A stretch of 64,000 bases of DNA from assembly GCA_012932865.1 (NCBI GenBank), contig SAXG01000018.1, positions 744,001 to 808,000 on the forward strand, in the 5' to 3' direction. The position numbers were made by a program, and so were the translations under genes. Source of the DNA: Amylostereum areolatum (lineage: Eukaryota > Basidiomycota > Agaricomycetes > Russulales > Stereaceae). This document shows, piece by piece, positions 50,631 to 62,245 of this stretch. The number at the start of each line of letters is the position of its first letter. Within the stretch, counting starts at the first letter, position 1. A model generated the notes under the pieces. The model was given only the letters and a program-made list of their open reading frames with translations. It was not told the DNA's origin and made no database searches.

Positions 50631-52911
50631 CTACACCACATACACCTTCTCCTTCCTTAATTTATACCCCTCGAGCTTCTTGAAATACTCCGCGCGTTCC
50701 AAGCGATCCTGTTCGCGTTTCTGCATATAAGCCCACGAAAGAAACCCGTCAAACGACCGAGAAACAGACCGACGGGATTGGAACGGGGGTTTATACCTCT
50801 CTGACCTCCTCCGGCGTGCTCTCGTCCATCTTCCGCCGCCCGCGGCTGCCCGAGGCGGAGCGGGCGCCGCGCCCGCGTGCGCGGCGTCCATACACTGAGC
50901 GACGCCGACCCCTCTCCGCGCGGGCAGGCTTCGAGCTCGGGCCCGCGTCCTCCTCGTCCTCGTCCTCCGTCGCCTCTTCGATCGCCTTTGCTCTGACCTT
51001 TCTCGCCGCCGCGCGCTTTGGCCTGCGTGGCAGCAGTCGCTCGAGCCGCTTCGTCACGGCCATGGGGTCCTCGTCCTTCTCCCTCGACGGCCTCTTCGTC
51101 CGCGTCGCGTTCTCCTTCCCTTTCCCCTTCCTTATCCGTTTCGCAGGACGTTCTTCTTCCTCCTCTTCCTCCTCTTCCTCTTGTTCATTGCCCTCCGCCT
51201 CTGCGTCGTGTTCGGGTTCTTTGGGATCGACCCGCTTCCGTTTCACAGGCGACGGACTGTCCTCCCTCGGTCCCGTATCTTCCATATCACTCAGGCTGAT
51301 ATCCATCTCCCGCGGCTTGTGCCTTCGCATCGTTACGTCGCGTCCACGATCGCCGTTACGAGGCGTCATCACACCGATCGTGGCCGTCGGGGTGACCGCA
51401 ACAAGGGGCGTGTGCACGGCGGCACTGGCAGGTGTATGCGCTTCCTGTTCCTGCTCTTCCTGGCGTTGAGGACGCATCGGAGTGGACATCACAAGTCCGA
51501 AACCACGCTGGGAAGGTGGTGTGGCGTACATATCCTCTATAGAGCTGTGCGAGTGCGCGGGGGAGCTGGAGGGAAGGTAGGCGAAACGCTCCTTGGGTGC
51601 GACGGTCTGCTTCGGTGGGGGCGGATGGGGAGGCGTCGCAGGATCGAGTTCGGCGAACGTCCGTCTGGCGAGCGGTTGGCGGGGTCGGGGACGACTGGGG
51701 CCGGCTTCGGGCTGGGAAGATTGGAAATCCGGATGCTGCTGGTGCAACTGTCGGCGCTGCTTGACGCGCCGCTCTGCGGCGAGAAAGCCGAACGGATCGT
51801 CGTCGGGGTGTTGAGCAGGGCTAGAGGAGACTGTCTGAGGTTGGAGGATGCCGCGGTGGGCGTGCGGACTAGGGAAAGCCTGTGGTTCTACCGGAGGGTT
51901 CTCCTTATTCTCGTCTGTATGGAAAGATGATGCCTGGTTCTCCTTGTCGGATCCCTGGTTGGCCCACACGATACTGCCTTCGTTATCGTCGTCGGCGCCA
52001 TCTGCAAAAAGCTCAGCAACGGAATTGCCATTTAAGTACTGATCGCCAGCGCGGGTGGGGGTCTTGAAGGACTTGTCGAAACCAGCTCGAGTGGGAGTTT
52101 TGAACGTGTCCATGCCCCCGGAGTGTCGGATGCGAGGACGAACAGGCGTATGGAACGACTGGTCAGAGTCAGCGTGAATGCCCAAGGCGTCCGCGATGGA
52201 GGTAAACGTCTGGTTAGCCGGATCGTTTTCGCTATCTTCGTACGCGTGCAAGTCGGGATCCCAAGGATCGTCTTCGCGTGCGTCGGGAACATAAGGTGCT
52301 GCTGTCTCCTTTGTGAGCGACCCATGAGACGACCTCGACGGTGGCGATGAGGGTGGAAGGGAGGACATTTGTGGCCGACGATGGGTAAGGTGAGGAGGTT
52401 GAGTAGGGGGTGGGTCCGGGGTGGGTGTGGCAGCGTCGAAAGTGGGAGGCATAGTGAGCGGCTTCCCAGAATCCGATGGAGGATGAAGAGGCGAAGGAGG
52501 AGGAACGCGTTTCTTGCGCGGGCGAACCGGGGTGGCAACGTCTGCCGGAAACCCGCTCGTTGGTGGTGGGGCCTCAGGCTCCGCGACGTCGGGCCTCTCT
52601 TCTTCCTCGTCAACGTGAGGCGCTGGCTCTCCGTCGGGCTCCTCCACTTCCTCCACTTCCGCAGACTTTGCAACCCTGGTGCGAGTGGAAGCCCTCCTCT
52701 TCGCGGTCGCTTTGGCCTTGACCTTGCGCGGGGCTTTGGCCCTTATCACTGGCGCGGGTTTCTTCTTGGGTTTCCCGTCCTCAATTTCCGCAGAGTTACT
52801 GTCCTCTGGAAAGTAGTTGCGCCGAGTCTTGTCCAGAAGAACATAACAAGTTAGGGTCTTCCGGCGTGGTGGTGACCGCGTCTCCTGGCGAGCACGGGTG
52901 GTTGGTGCCAT
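50631..52911 (-). CDS. Large basic, disordered nuclear-type protein of unknown function
   Basis: Two exons. Exon 1 starts MAPTTRARQETRSPPRRKTL at 52911 and runs to EEVRE near 50796; exon 2 is KREQDRLERAEYFKKLEGYK and LRKEKVYVV with TAG at 50631. The body is rich in Pro, Ser and Lys, with basic runs (RKVKAKATAKRRASTRTR, RKKRVPPPSPLHPP, PAKRIRKGKGKENATRTKR) typical of nuclear signals. A motif is repeated: TFKTPTRAG and SFKTPTRAG (around residues 275-300), with nearby SFHTPVRPR, which look like Cdk-type phosphorylation sites (TP). A KEN-like SDKENQ follows, which might be a degradation box. This suggests a cell-cycle or chromatin protein; that is inference. Confidence 0.6.
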
Positions 52912-53370
52912 CGGTCGTTCGAGATAAATAGAGATGAAAGCTACAAAGAGAGCAAGTCAGAAAAATGCTATATCGCTATGATGTTGAGGACTGACTATCG
53001 CGGGTGGTGTAGATGGACGGAGGGAGAGACGGAAGAAGGGCGCGGGATGGAAGTCAAAAGCAAACGAGCAGCGTGCCTACCGCACTCAACGAAGCCCCCC
53101 ACCAAACACGGTCATCATCACGTGATCGCACTTATTGTTCGCGTTTTTGGGCATTTTTTAATTTTTTCTCTCATTGTCATTTCAACAAATTGTCAAGTCG
53201 TCAGATCGTCGGATTGCAACTTGTGCAAGGCTCTCCGGCTTAGCGCTTGTGTCAAATGCCAGGTCGATGTCGCTCGGAAGTACTTAGATTATGTTATAAA
53301 GCAAGCACAAAGCAGAAGCAGGAAGAACGGAACCGGAACCGGAAGAAACCAAAAAATAACAGGACAGCTG
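52912..53370. other. Intergenic, promoter of the basic protein
   Basis: About 460 bp between two tandem minus-strand genes. It includes a T-rich stretch (53149-53171) and a CACGTGAT site at 53119-53126. No gene is seen. Confidence 0.4.
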
Positions 53371-55214
53371 CTACGCTTCCACCTCTGCTGCCGTATCCCC
53401 GTGTCCCGACTTCTTGTGTCTTCTTCGCTTTTTCTTCGTGTCCCCATTTCTCTCGCTTTCGTTGTCCTCTTGTACCGGGTCCTCCCGCGATCGCTTCAGT
53501 GACTTCACCGCCGCCTCCTCGCCCATTTCCTCGGCTTCCCCAGTGGTCACCTGCGCAGCCTTGGCCTTCATACGCTCCTTCTTCCCCTTGCGTTTCTTCT
53601 CCTTCCGCTCTTCCTCGCCCTGGCCGTCGACGTGCGTGTCCACGCCCCGCGCGGTGAGCTTCTGCTTGAACTCCTGGAGTTTCTCCGGCCTTTTCGCGTC
53701 CCATCGGTCCTTCTCCTTGCGGTACGGCGCGTACTTCTTCAAGCCCACGTACTCGTTCAGGTCCCTGTCGTCCGCCATCAAAATATCCACGGCACTGAGT
53801 CCGTACGAGGTTTTCGGGACGGGCACGTAGCGGAAGCGCGTAGGCATGCCCGCAGCCTGGACAGAACACAGCGATTAGCGACGGTCATCGAGGATATGCA
53901 TGAATACGCACCATGTCGTTGAAATCGAGCCCGTAGATTTCATCCATGTATTTGTCCAGCACCTTCTTCCGCATTTCCTCTGTCCCGTCCCACTCATCTT
54001 CACCCCATACCTGCTCCGCGTCCGCGTCCATCATATCTATGTCCACCCCGTCCTCCTCCTCAGCCTTCTTCTTCTTCTCCTTCTTCTTCTTGTCTTTCTT
54101 TTTGCTCTTGCTGCTCGACGCCTGCTGCTCCTCGTCCTCGCTCGGAGGTACGATATCGGCAACGTCGATGTCGTCGTCCCATGTCGGTTTTTCATCGTCG
54201 ACGATCTCAACTTCTAGCGCCCCGTCGACTTCATCGAGCACGGCGGCCATCTGCCTGTCGTAGGCGTCCGGATCCCAGTCGCCCTCCAGGTCCAGATTTT
54301 CCAAGGCTGTTTATCCGGTAAGCATCATATCCCAGATACGTAGACGATCGCACCGACCTTTTGCGTTAGCCCAACCTCCCTCCTTGCTGACCAGCTCAAG
54401 CTTCTTATTGAGCTCGCGCATTTTCAGTCCTTTGAGCCTCCGTACTTCCTCTTTCTTCAACCGCTTCTCCTCCTCCTTCCGCTCCTTCCGTCTCTCGCGC
54501 GCTTCTTTTCGTCGGTCTGCATGCTCCGCCGGACGACGTACTGTCTCTATTTGACGGGGGAATGAGGGGATGTGAGGTGCATTCCTGTCAATGCAATATT
54601 AGCTGGATTTCGGACGGGGTAAAGATGATACGCACGGTTCTTCGAAACGGAAGTTGTATGAGCTCTCGAACCGCTCCGCCACTTCGTCGAATTCGTCCTC
54701 GTCGAGGTTCTCTTCGTTCCCATTGTCAGATGATCCATCCTTCTTGTCATCGTCATCCTCCTCTTCGTCCTCCTTTTTGATAGTTTCTCCCTTTTTTGTC
54801 TTCTTCGACCGCGATGTCCCAGCCCCGGCGGTGATTTCTTCGAATGTCGGCAGTCGCTTTGCGGAACGGTCAATCCATCCACGATTAAGCATATAACTAA
54901 GCAGTGCGATGAGATGTCAGAAAGAAGAGGGTAAGGACAGCGAACGGACTTCATAAGGAACTGCTGGTCGGACTCGTCCAATGTCCCCTTCTCCTTGCCC
55001 TTTTCCTTTTTGCTCTTCTTCTTTTTCTTGTCCGCCTTTCCATTCTTCATGTCGCCGTCCGCTTCCTCGTCCTTGACCCGTATCCCGTCCACATCTTCGT
55101 CAACCTCGATCAGCCCCTCCAACCCGTCCACCTCTCGCTCGAGGTACCGCCTGTACTCCTCCTCCTCCTTCTCAATCTCGTCTTGCGTCTTCTCCCTGAG
55201 CCTAAAAAGCCCAC

Positions 55215-55245
<31 letters not shown>

Positions 55246-55913
55246 ACCTTCGTTGTCCTTTGACGCATGAAACGCCGCGATCGTCTCCTTCCGAAGCCTC
55301 TCCTGCTCCTCGACGTGCGTAGGCCCGTCTGCAGGCTCAGGCGACGCCGAGCGCGAGCCCTCCAAAGCAGCCGCGATCCGGTGTTCGTGCATCGTGATCG
55401 GCTTTCCCTCCTTCGTCTTTTTCTTCGCAGACCCCGCCGCAGGGAGCTTGCCCGATTTCTGATGCTCCTCTGCGTGCAAACATTAAAAGTGACGCGACGA
55501 CCGGGCAAGGCCGCAAGGGCCTCGGAGCGCACGCACCATTGAACACTTCCTTCTTCGCGTCGTATATCTCCGGGTCTTTGTGCTTGATGCGGGCGAGTGT
55601 GCGCAATATGGCAGCGTCGACGGCGGGGGTCAGCTCCTCGCCGTCCTCGTCTTCGCTCTCGTCCTCCTCCGAATCGCTGGAGTCGTCGTCCCCAGACTCC
55701 GCATCGGAGCCGTACTTTTCTTTGACTTGAAACAGGTATGAGAGTGATGAGAGAAGGGGACCGGGAAGGACGCGCTACCAACGCACGTTTTGCGAGCTCC
55801 TCGCGCTCTTTGCGGTACTCGTACGCCTTGGCGTAGTGCTCGTTGATCGTGAACGTGTCAAAATCCTGCTCTTCGTCCGAACTAGATGATTCGGAGAGCA
55901 TCGCCTGCTTCAT
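53371..55913 (-). CDS. KRI1: Ribosome biogenesis protein KRI1
   Basis: A nucleolar factor for early 40S ribosomal subunit assembly. It starts MKQAMLSESSSSDEEQDFDT, with FTINEHYAKAYEYRKEREEL, the KRI1 N-terminal signature. Later exons give ARIKHKDPEIYDAKKEVF, the acid run of the middle region, EEYRRYLEREVDGLEGLI, DESDQQFLMK, YMLNRGWIDR, FEEITAGAGT and DEDEFDEVAERFESSYNFRF. The C-terminal KRI1 domain reads MDEIYGLDFNDM, then GMPTRFRYVPVPKTSYGLSA and VDILMADDRDLNEYVGLKKY, followed by a basic tail (KKRRRHKKSGHG) and TAG. Motif order and the alternating acidic and basic runs leave little doubt. About seven introns. Confidence 0.92.
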
Positions 55914-56091
55914 GTCGGCGAAGGTATTGGGAAGATGGATTGAAAGTTACAAAGTTGAAAGCCTTGCAAACCGGGCGCTCACGCAGAAATTCCTTTGACG
56001 GTCACGTGCTCACGTCGCGTCGCGTTTCCAAGATCCCCACTCGGCGAGAAAATGATAGATAGATATAAATGCGATGAATATATAGCGCGTT

Positions 56092-57203
56092 TTAGTTCGT
56101 CTGTCTGCGAGGAGCCGCAGGTAAATGCTCCAACGTCTTCCACGACACCTCGTCCCCAGAACCGGTCTCCGAATCCCTCCACCCCTCGTCGCCCATCTCC
56201 TCCAGGAACTTCTCCCACTGGCCCAACCCCATCGCATATCCCTCCTCCTTCGCATCCGGAAACACGCCAGCCTTCACCGCATTCACGTAGTTTTGCACGC
56301 CGTCCGCCTCCTCCTCGCCGACGTCGGCAAACCGCCGGACAAACTTCGCCTTGCGCCCATGCCATCGCGTCATGACGTCGTCCCACACGAGCACCTGCCC
56401 ACTCGTGCGGGGGCCCGCGCCGATCCCAATGGTTGGAATGGAGAGCTTGCTGGTGATGTACTCCCCGAGCCGGCACGGGATCGCCTCAAGCACGACCGCG
56501 AACGCGCCCGCGGCCTGCAACGCCAGTGCATCCTCGTATACCTCCCGCGCGCCCGCGACGTCGCGGCCCTGTACCCTGTACCCCGAGAGCGCGACATGCC
56601 GCTGGGGCAAGAGCCCGACGTGCGCCATGACGGGCACACCGATGCGCGTGATCCTCCGTACCGTCTCCGCGATTTCCCTCCCGCCTTCGAGCTTGACCGC
56701 CTCGACGCGGCCCTCCTGTACCATCCGCACGGCATTCCGCACGGCGTCGTCAGGGTGAACCTGGTACGACCCGAAGGGCATGTCCGCGACGAGCAAGGGG
56801 TGCGCGCACCCGCGAGCGACCGCGCGGCAGTGGTGCAACATCTCGTCTAGGGTGAGAAGCGTGGTGGACGGAAGCCCGAGACAAACTTGCGCGAGCGAGT
56901 CGCCGACGAGGGCGATGTCGACGCCGTAGCGGTCGAGCGCGCGGCCGGTGGGGAAGTCGTACGCGGTGAGCATCGTGATGGGCGTTCCGGTGTCTCGGAG
57001 CTGCTGCAAGTGCCGGATGGTCACCTTGGTTCGTGCTGGCGCTGCTTGCGAGTCAGCTTGCGGTCAGACCGGGATAGGGGGGGGGGCGCACTGGTACCAT
57101 CTGCTGCCGACGGCCGCACGCTCATCCAACGTCGAGAGCTGCGCCCCCCACGAAAGGTCGGTTTGAGCGCCCTCGGCGCGGAAGGATACGCGGATCGCAG
57201 CAT
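56092..57203 (-). CDS. ECM31: 3-methyl-2-oxobutanoate (ketopantoate) hydroxymethyltransferase
   Basis: First committed enzyme of pantothenate synthesis: it adds a hydroxymethyl group from 5,10-methylene-tetrahydrofolate to 2-oxoisovalerate. Exon 1 starts at the ATG at 57203 (MLRSAYPSAPRALKPTFRGG), an Arg/Ser-rich leader like a mitochondrial targeting peptide. An intron (about 57048-57097) joins SAAD to PARTKVTIRHLQQL. The PanB barrel is complete: ITMLTAYDFPTGRALD, IALVGDSLAQVCLG (metal-binding GDS), VADMPFGSYQ, VKLEGG, VMAHVGLLPQ, EAIPCRLGEYI and IGIGAGPRTSGQVLVWDD. It ends RRQTN with TAA. Bacterial PanB is the same family. Cofactors and metal residues look conserved. Confidence 0.95.
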
Positions 57204-58383
57204 GTCGAGGATCGACGGATCGTGAGCCAATCGGAGGGCGGAAGAAGACTGAGGGGATCGACAGGGCGGGGCAGATGTCCACGGCGGGCGTTTTAAGATG
57301 TCGGATGGCTGGGATGGGAGAGGGAGGGAGTGCGGTCGTACGAGCGGGCGAAAGTGAGACGAGGACTTTTATATGGCCTCGTATGATCCGAGTCCTGCGC
57401 ACACCGGTTTCACCATCCTCGAAATCATGCAAGTAAGGGCAAGCAGCCGTTTTCCGTCGGGAATGGAATGGGCCATCGCCCGGAAAGATGACTCATGCTG
57501 GAATAGTTAGGGGGGCTTCATTTCAGGTTCAAGATCGGTTCAAGTCTGCAATGAAGCGTGGTTCAAAAAAGTGTAATCCGCCTTCTTATCACGCAATCAG
57601 ACGTTTGTAGCTCAACTCTTGTATGTGTATGCCTCTCATCAACTCACCCATCCCCACCACATCTGTCCACCGCAGAATTACTCTTTGCCTCTGAGGGATA
57701 TAGCCCAAAGGCAGCTGTAGCATCTCTTCCCTCAACCCGTCGTTCTCTCGCAAGCAAAGCCGTCACAATGATGTGTCACAACGGACGCTCCTTGTTCTTG
57801 GCAACCAATATGTCCACGCCTCCATCGATCCGCTTGCCTGGGCCGCTCCGATCTACTTGAAAGTTGACCCCAGCGACGACGCGCACCCGTAAACGAAACG
57901 ACAGCCTTGGCACGTTGCAAAGAGCCGGCAATCCAGCACTCGGAAAGTCGGACGCGCCCGCCGCAAACATGGCTCTTTGTTCTTCACAGGACCCGAAGCC
58001 GTTTCGCTCTCTTGTTCCTACATATACCTTGTGGTAGAATCACGCTCTCCCCTTCTCTTCTTCTCGCTGACATCGCTCCGTACGCCAGGACCCATCGCAC
58101 AACGAGGGAAAGCCCGCTGCCTGGCTGCTAGCGTGACGCGGCCTGTCACCTTACGTCACAACTGTGACTCCTATTGTGCGTGACAAAGCGTGGCCGGCTA
58201 TTGTTCGAACTTTGTACGTTCTCGCTTGGGCCGCTTTTGTTCTCCGATGTATAACATCTCCATTCCTCCAGCCAGTGCACACTCGCCCTCCCCGGCTTCC
58301 CTTGTCGCCTATAAAGGCTTTGCCTCTTTGTGTTTGTTGCCCCCTTTCTCCGTCCACCCGACCATCACCCACGAACGTTCCTT
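57204..58383. other. Divergent intergenic region
   Basis: Nearly 1.2 kb between two divergent genes. A minus-strand frame at 57776-57970 has a VVAGVNFQV segment that faintly recalls the cystatin QVVAG loop, but no other part of a cystatin is present. A CCTATAAAGG TATA-like box at 58308-58317 lies about 67 bp before the next ATG. Nothing else is recognised. Confidence 0.4.
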
Positions 58384-59876
58384 ATGAGCAACGCGCCCCT
58401 CCCCACCTATTACTCCCACAGAGGATCCTGGACAACGCCTTCCAAGTTCAAGGAACATCTCTCCCTCGCTACCGTCTACCTCGACGACCAACCCGCCGAG
58501 CATTCTCGCTTCTCCCCCGACACACCCAACGCACTCCAACTCGAGCAGGCCCAGTCCCCACCACCAACCAACAGCATCTTTTCCTTCGGCTCCTCCACTC
58601 TATTCAAGACGTCTCCCCAGTTCAGGCCTCGAGACCTAGAGCAAGGCTCCGTCGGCATGCAGTCTCCCCGCTCTGCCACGACGTTCCGCGACCGCATGAC
58701 GAAGCTGTTTTTCGAAGTCCGGTCGGGGCACCGTCCACCCGAACTTGATCTGCCCATCCAGCAGTCTGAGCTTGCCCCGTGGCCGCCGCTTAACGTGAAG
58801 AAGACCCACGTGGAAGAGCACGGCAAGGACGAGCATCCGCTGAAGAAATGGCGCCGGCGATTTCTGTACACATTCATCGTCCTCGTCCTGCTCTTCTTGC
58901 TCGTCAACGCGATCGTTGTCGATGTGCGGCTGTCCGCGTTGTCACATACGGGGTCTTCGCCTTCGGTGGCTCCGGCGTCACCATCATCCTCGGCTGCCGC
59001 CTTGTCGAGCGACGTGCAGCAATGCCTGTCCGAATACACCCTCAACGCCCCGACCTCTCCCACGACATATCCTTGTTCAACATGTCTGCCGCTTCTTTCC
59101 CAGGTCCCCGCCGACGCCAGCGCGTATTACACGACGGCTTTGGATGCCACGCAATTCTGCGGTTTGCGCGCGTTTTGGGAGGATGCGGGGTCGACCGGTC
59201 GGAGCGCGCTTGAGACGAGCGGGTGGGTGCAAGATGTTAGGTTCTGCGCTTGGGGTGGGGTACGTTGTGACGGGTCCGGGCGGGTTTCTTATCTGTGCGT
59301 TTTTATTTCATCTCAACTCGGGAGATCGTGGCTGACAAGATTTGTGTAGGCAACTCACTGCGCCCGCTATTCCCGCGTCCATTCCAGCCGAGATAGGCAA
59401 CCTGACTGGACTGGCCACCTTCCAGGTGATCGGTGACAACACATCGCCTAGTGCGTTTCCCTTGTGCTGTTCGTGATGCAGCCAGTGTTAACCTAGTCTA
59501 CAGGTGGCCCTCTACCCTCGTCCTTCGCCTCGCTGGCAAGCCTATCATCCTTGCACATCGAGTCCACCGGCATCTCGTCGTCCTTGCCCGACGGCCTTCA
59601 AGCACTAACAACATTGACGTTGGTCCGCAACCCGAACCTATCTCAGCAGCTCCCGGAGAGCCTGGTACAGGCCCCCTTGCGGTCTCTGTGCGTCTCTCTT
59701 TTCCCTTCCACTGTTCTCCAACGTCCTAACTCGAGCTGTTGTCTAGCATCGTGAACAACGAGACGCTTTCCCTCTCTGCAGATCAGCAGAACACCTTCTG
59801 CAACATGGGAAAACTCTCGACGTGCGACCTCCGCGGGACAGGGATCCAATCGTGCGGATCCTGTCTGGTCGGTTGA
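58384..59876 (+). CDS. Type II membrane protein with extracellular leucine-rich repeats
   Basis: From the ATG at 58384 (MSNAPLPTYYSHRGSWTTPS) a cytoplasmic region of about 160 residues leads to a basic cluster (PLKKWRRRF) and one membrane helix (LYTFIVLVLLFLLVNAIVV). Outside lie a Ser-rich stalk, cysteine-bearing segments (TTYPCSTCLPLLSQVP, FCGLRAFWEDAG, WVQDVRFCAWGGVRCDGSG, the latter like the cap of plant-type LRR domains), then repeats: IPAEIGNLTGLATFQV, LPSSFASLASLSSLHIES, LPDGLQALTTLTLVRN. The end is DLRGTGIQSCGSCLVG and TGA. Four short introns. A surface receptor or cell-wall sensor role is plausible but unproven. Confidence 0.75.
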
Positions 59877-60249
59877 CCCAACCAGTTTTCATTTCCTGTT
59901 CTGTTTCGTGTCTCCCTTTTTCACGACGAACTTTCCACGATGCACGTATGTTCGCCACGAATCCCTACGTTCCACGCTCCCTTGTACATTGCGTTCCTTC
60001 CTTTATGCAAGCACACACACCACCATTGTAGCATATCTATCTCACCAGCTAGAGTATTACTCTCCGCCTCCTCGCTCATCTCCGAGCTTAATCGTCGACA
60101 GTTGTCTTCTTTGTAGCCTTACTTACGGACCCCGTTTGATACGTCTTATACATGGACATCCTTGCCAGAGCGCTGATGGATAATGTCATAAGTGCCGTTT
60201 GCACGAATGGGGTGGATCCAGCAAAAAGGTTTGTGGGACAGGATGATGT
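59877..60249. other. Convergent intergenic region
   Basis: About 370 bp between convergent stops. No gene, RNA or repeat recognised. Confidence 0.4.
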
Positions 60250-62063
60250 TCAACTGGGCGCGGGTTCGAACGCAGACGACAACAAATACTCGTTCACCCT
60301 CTTCAGCGTGGTCCTCGACGGATTCGCCTCGGGCCTCGACGCGATGATCCATTCCAACCTCGTCCGGATCGATTGCTTCGTCGATGTCCCTTCGCGCGCC
60401 CGCCACGTTAATACCTAGCATTCAACGAGAGGTGTAAAAATGCCCACCAGCAATAGGGCGCGAATGCACCACGCCCGCGTCATCGACGAAGAGCTGGAGC
60501 AGGACCAGCGCAACGCCGACGCTGGCGTCTTTTCCCGCCTCGCAGGCGACCACGACCGCGCTCGCGCTGCCAGAAAGCGCGGACGAAGCGAAGGAGACGG
60601 CTTGTGGGAGCACCTTGTGTAAGAAATCGTGCTGGCCTCTCTTTCCTGGCGCAAGACGGAGATGGAGGATGCGTTGGGGCAGGCCATAGGCGGGGGAAGG
60701 CTCTGCGGTAGGGAGGGCGTCGTCTGTCGGGTGAAGGAGTATGAACGTTTGGCTTGGAGAGGCGTCTGACGTGGAGCTTTCTCCGGGCAGAGGGTTCGGA
60801 AGGTCGGACAGGGAGCAGAGCTGAATGCGTCCGGAAGCCTTCGCGATCGGCGTCGGGGGTGTGCGCCACCCGTTCGAGCCATCGGCTTGATGAGGACGGC
60901 GCAAGGCGACCAGACGTCCAACGAGCGCTGGGAGGTCGTGGCGCTCAGCTTGCAGAAGTTCACCTTTGTGCTCCCAGAATAGTTTAGGATCAAGTCCCTG
61001 TTCACGAAGGTCATATAACACAAAAAATAAGGAGATACAAGGTATATACCATTCCCCATAGCTCATGGTCGTCTCCAGAGCCCTGGACGTAGGCGAACCC
61101 TAGCGATCTTCGTTCCACCCCTTCGTGCACCTGCCTTGACGCGGAAACGCATATGATGGGTATAAAAGGTTGACCGGGAGATGACGCCGTCGACGGGAAC
61201 GACGTCGTCATGGGCGTGATCCAAAACGGACGGAGGGGGTGCGGGAGATTCGGGAGCGTGTACGAGGAGTTCTAGTGGACTTCGTGCTCAACCTTTCGGA
61301 AGACGCAAAAGAGAGACAGAGGACAGGGACGTACCGACAGGTCCCGCGCCCAGTCGTCCAGCTTCGCCTCGATTTGCTGGTGCTCTTGCGCACTGACCGC
61401 TCCTGGAGGAGTATACAATGCAGTGTCCCATGGTGACTCGTTCAGAGGGTCTTCATGTCGGAGGCAAATCGCACGGTTGATCACAGCACACCAAATCGGC
61501 ACGGTCTTGGATAACGCGTCTGGGAGGCGCTTTCCGGAGCGTGTAGAGTCCACGAGGATAATTCTGCGAACCAATGTACATTGGCTGAACGAACGCGAAG
61601 GAAGTAAGGAAGACAAACCGCACCCGCTATGCTCGATGGCGACGGAGAGTAGGTGCAGATTCGGCCTGCGCAGGTTGAAGCTCCACCCATGATAATGCCC
61701 ATCCGTCGATTTGAAGTACGCAGGGTCCTTCCTAGCCTATCCGCCCGTCATCCATCCGCTCGCCCGTCCAAAGCGACCGTGCAAAACTCGCCAGTTGCGG
61801 ATCCGTGTACCACGCCCCGCATCGCAGGTTCGCTGAAGCACCAAAACAATCAGATAAAAAAAGATGCGGGATGAGAGGAGCGGGGAAGACATACGGAGGA
61901 GTGCTTGTTCGGGGTAAAAGGCGCGCACCTGGTTCACGAAGGCGACGTCTTCGTCGATTGAGTGGATCCGGTTGTATATGTCGAGCGATTCTTTGCGCAG
62001 GTAGGCAAGGGCTTCCCCCTGGATACTGGCGGCAGAAAGATCAGAGGATGTCCAATCGGCCAT
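60250..62063 (-). CDS. RIT1: Initiator tRNA phosphoribosyl transferase
   Basis: Rit1 adds 2'-O-phosphoribosyl to position 64 of initiator tRNA-Met, keeping it out of elongation. It starts MADWTSSDLSAASIQGEALA at 62063, with YLRKESLDIYNRIHSIDEDV. Further exons give LRCGAWYTDP, FKSTDGHYHGWSFNLRRPNL (the family signature), IILVDSTRSGKRLPDALSK, TVPIWCAVINRAICL and SPWDTALYTPPGAVSAQEHQ. Then YVQGSGDDHELWGM with GLDPKLFWEHKGELL, and the C-terminal domain with SASAVVVACEAGKDASVGVA, GVALVLLQLFVDD, and the last exon SIRTRLEWIIASRPEANPSR, TLKRVNEYLLS, ending with TGA at 60250. The KDASVGVA stretch is the phosphatase-like P-loop region. At least eight introns. Confidence 0.92.
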
Positions 62064-62245
62064 GGTCAAGTTTAGTCTGGTCCAGTGGACGAGAATTTGC
62101 GAAGAGAAGGACGGCCGGCCCGGCACGCGTCTCCTTCCCGACTCACCCTCGAACAACGCTCACACGTTCAGAGTCAGAGTCCTCTTCCGAGCACGAAAGA
62201 CGGAAATCCTAGATAGCCATGCTAAAAACACACCGAACCGCTGGC

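Noticed and set aside
57776..57970. Cystatin-like VVAGVNFQV on the minus strand
   Set aside because: Only one motif fits, upstream frame and the other conserved cystatin segments are missing; likely chance.
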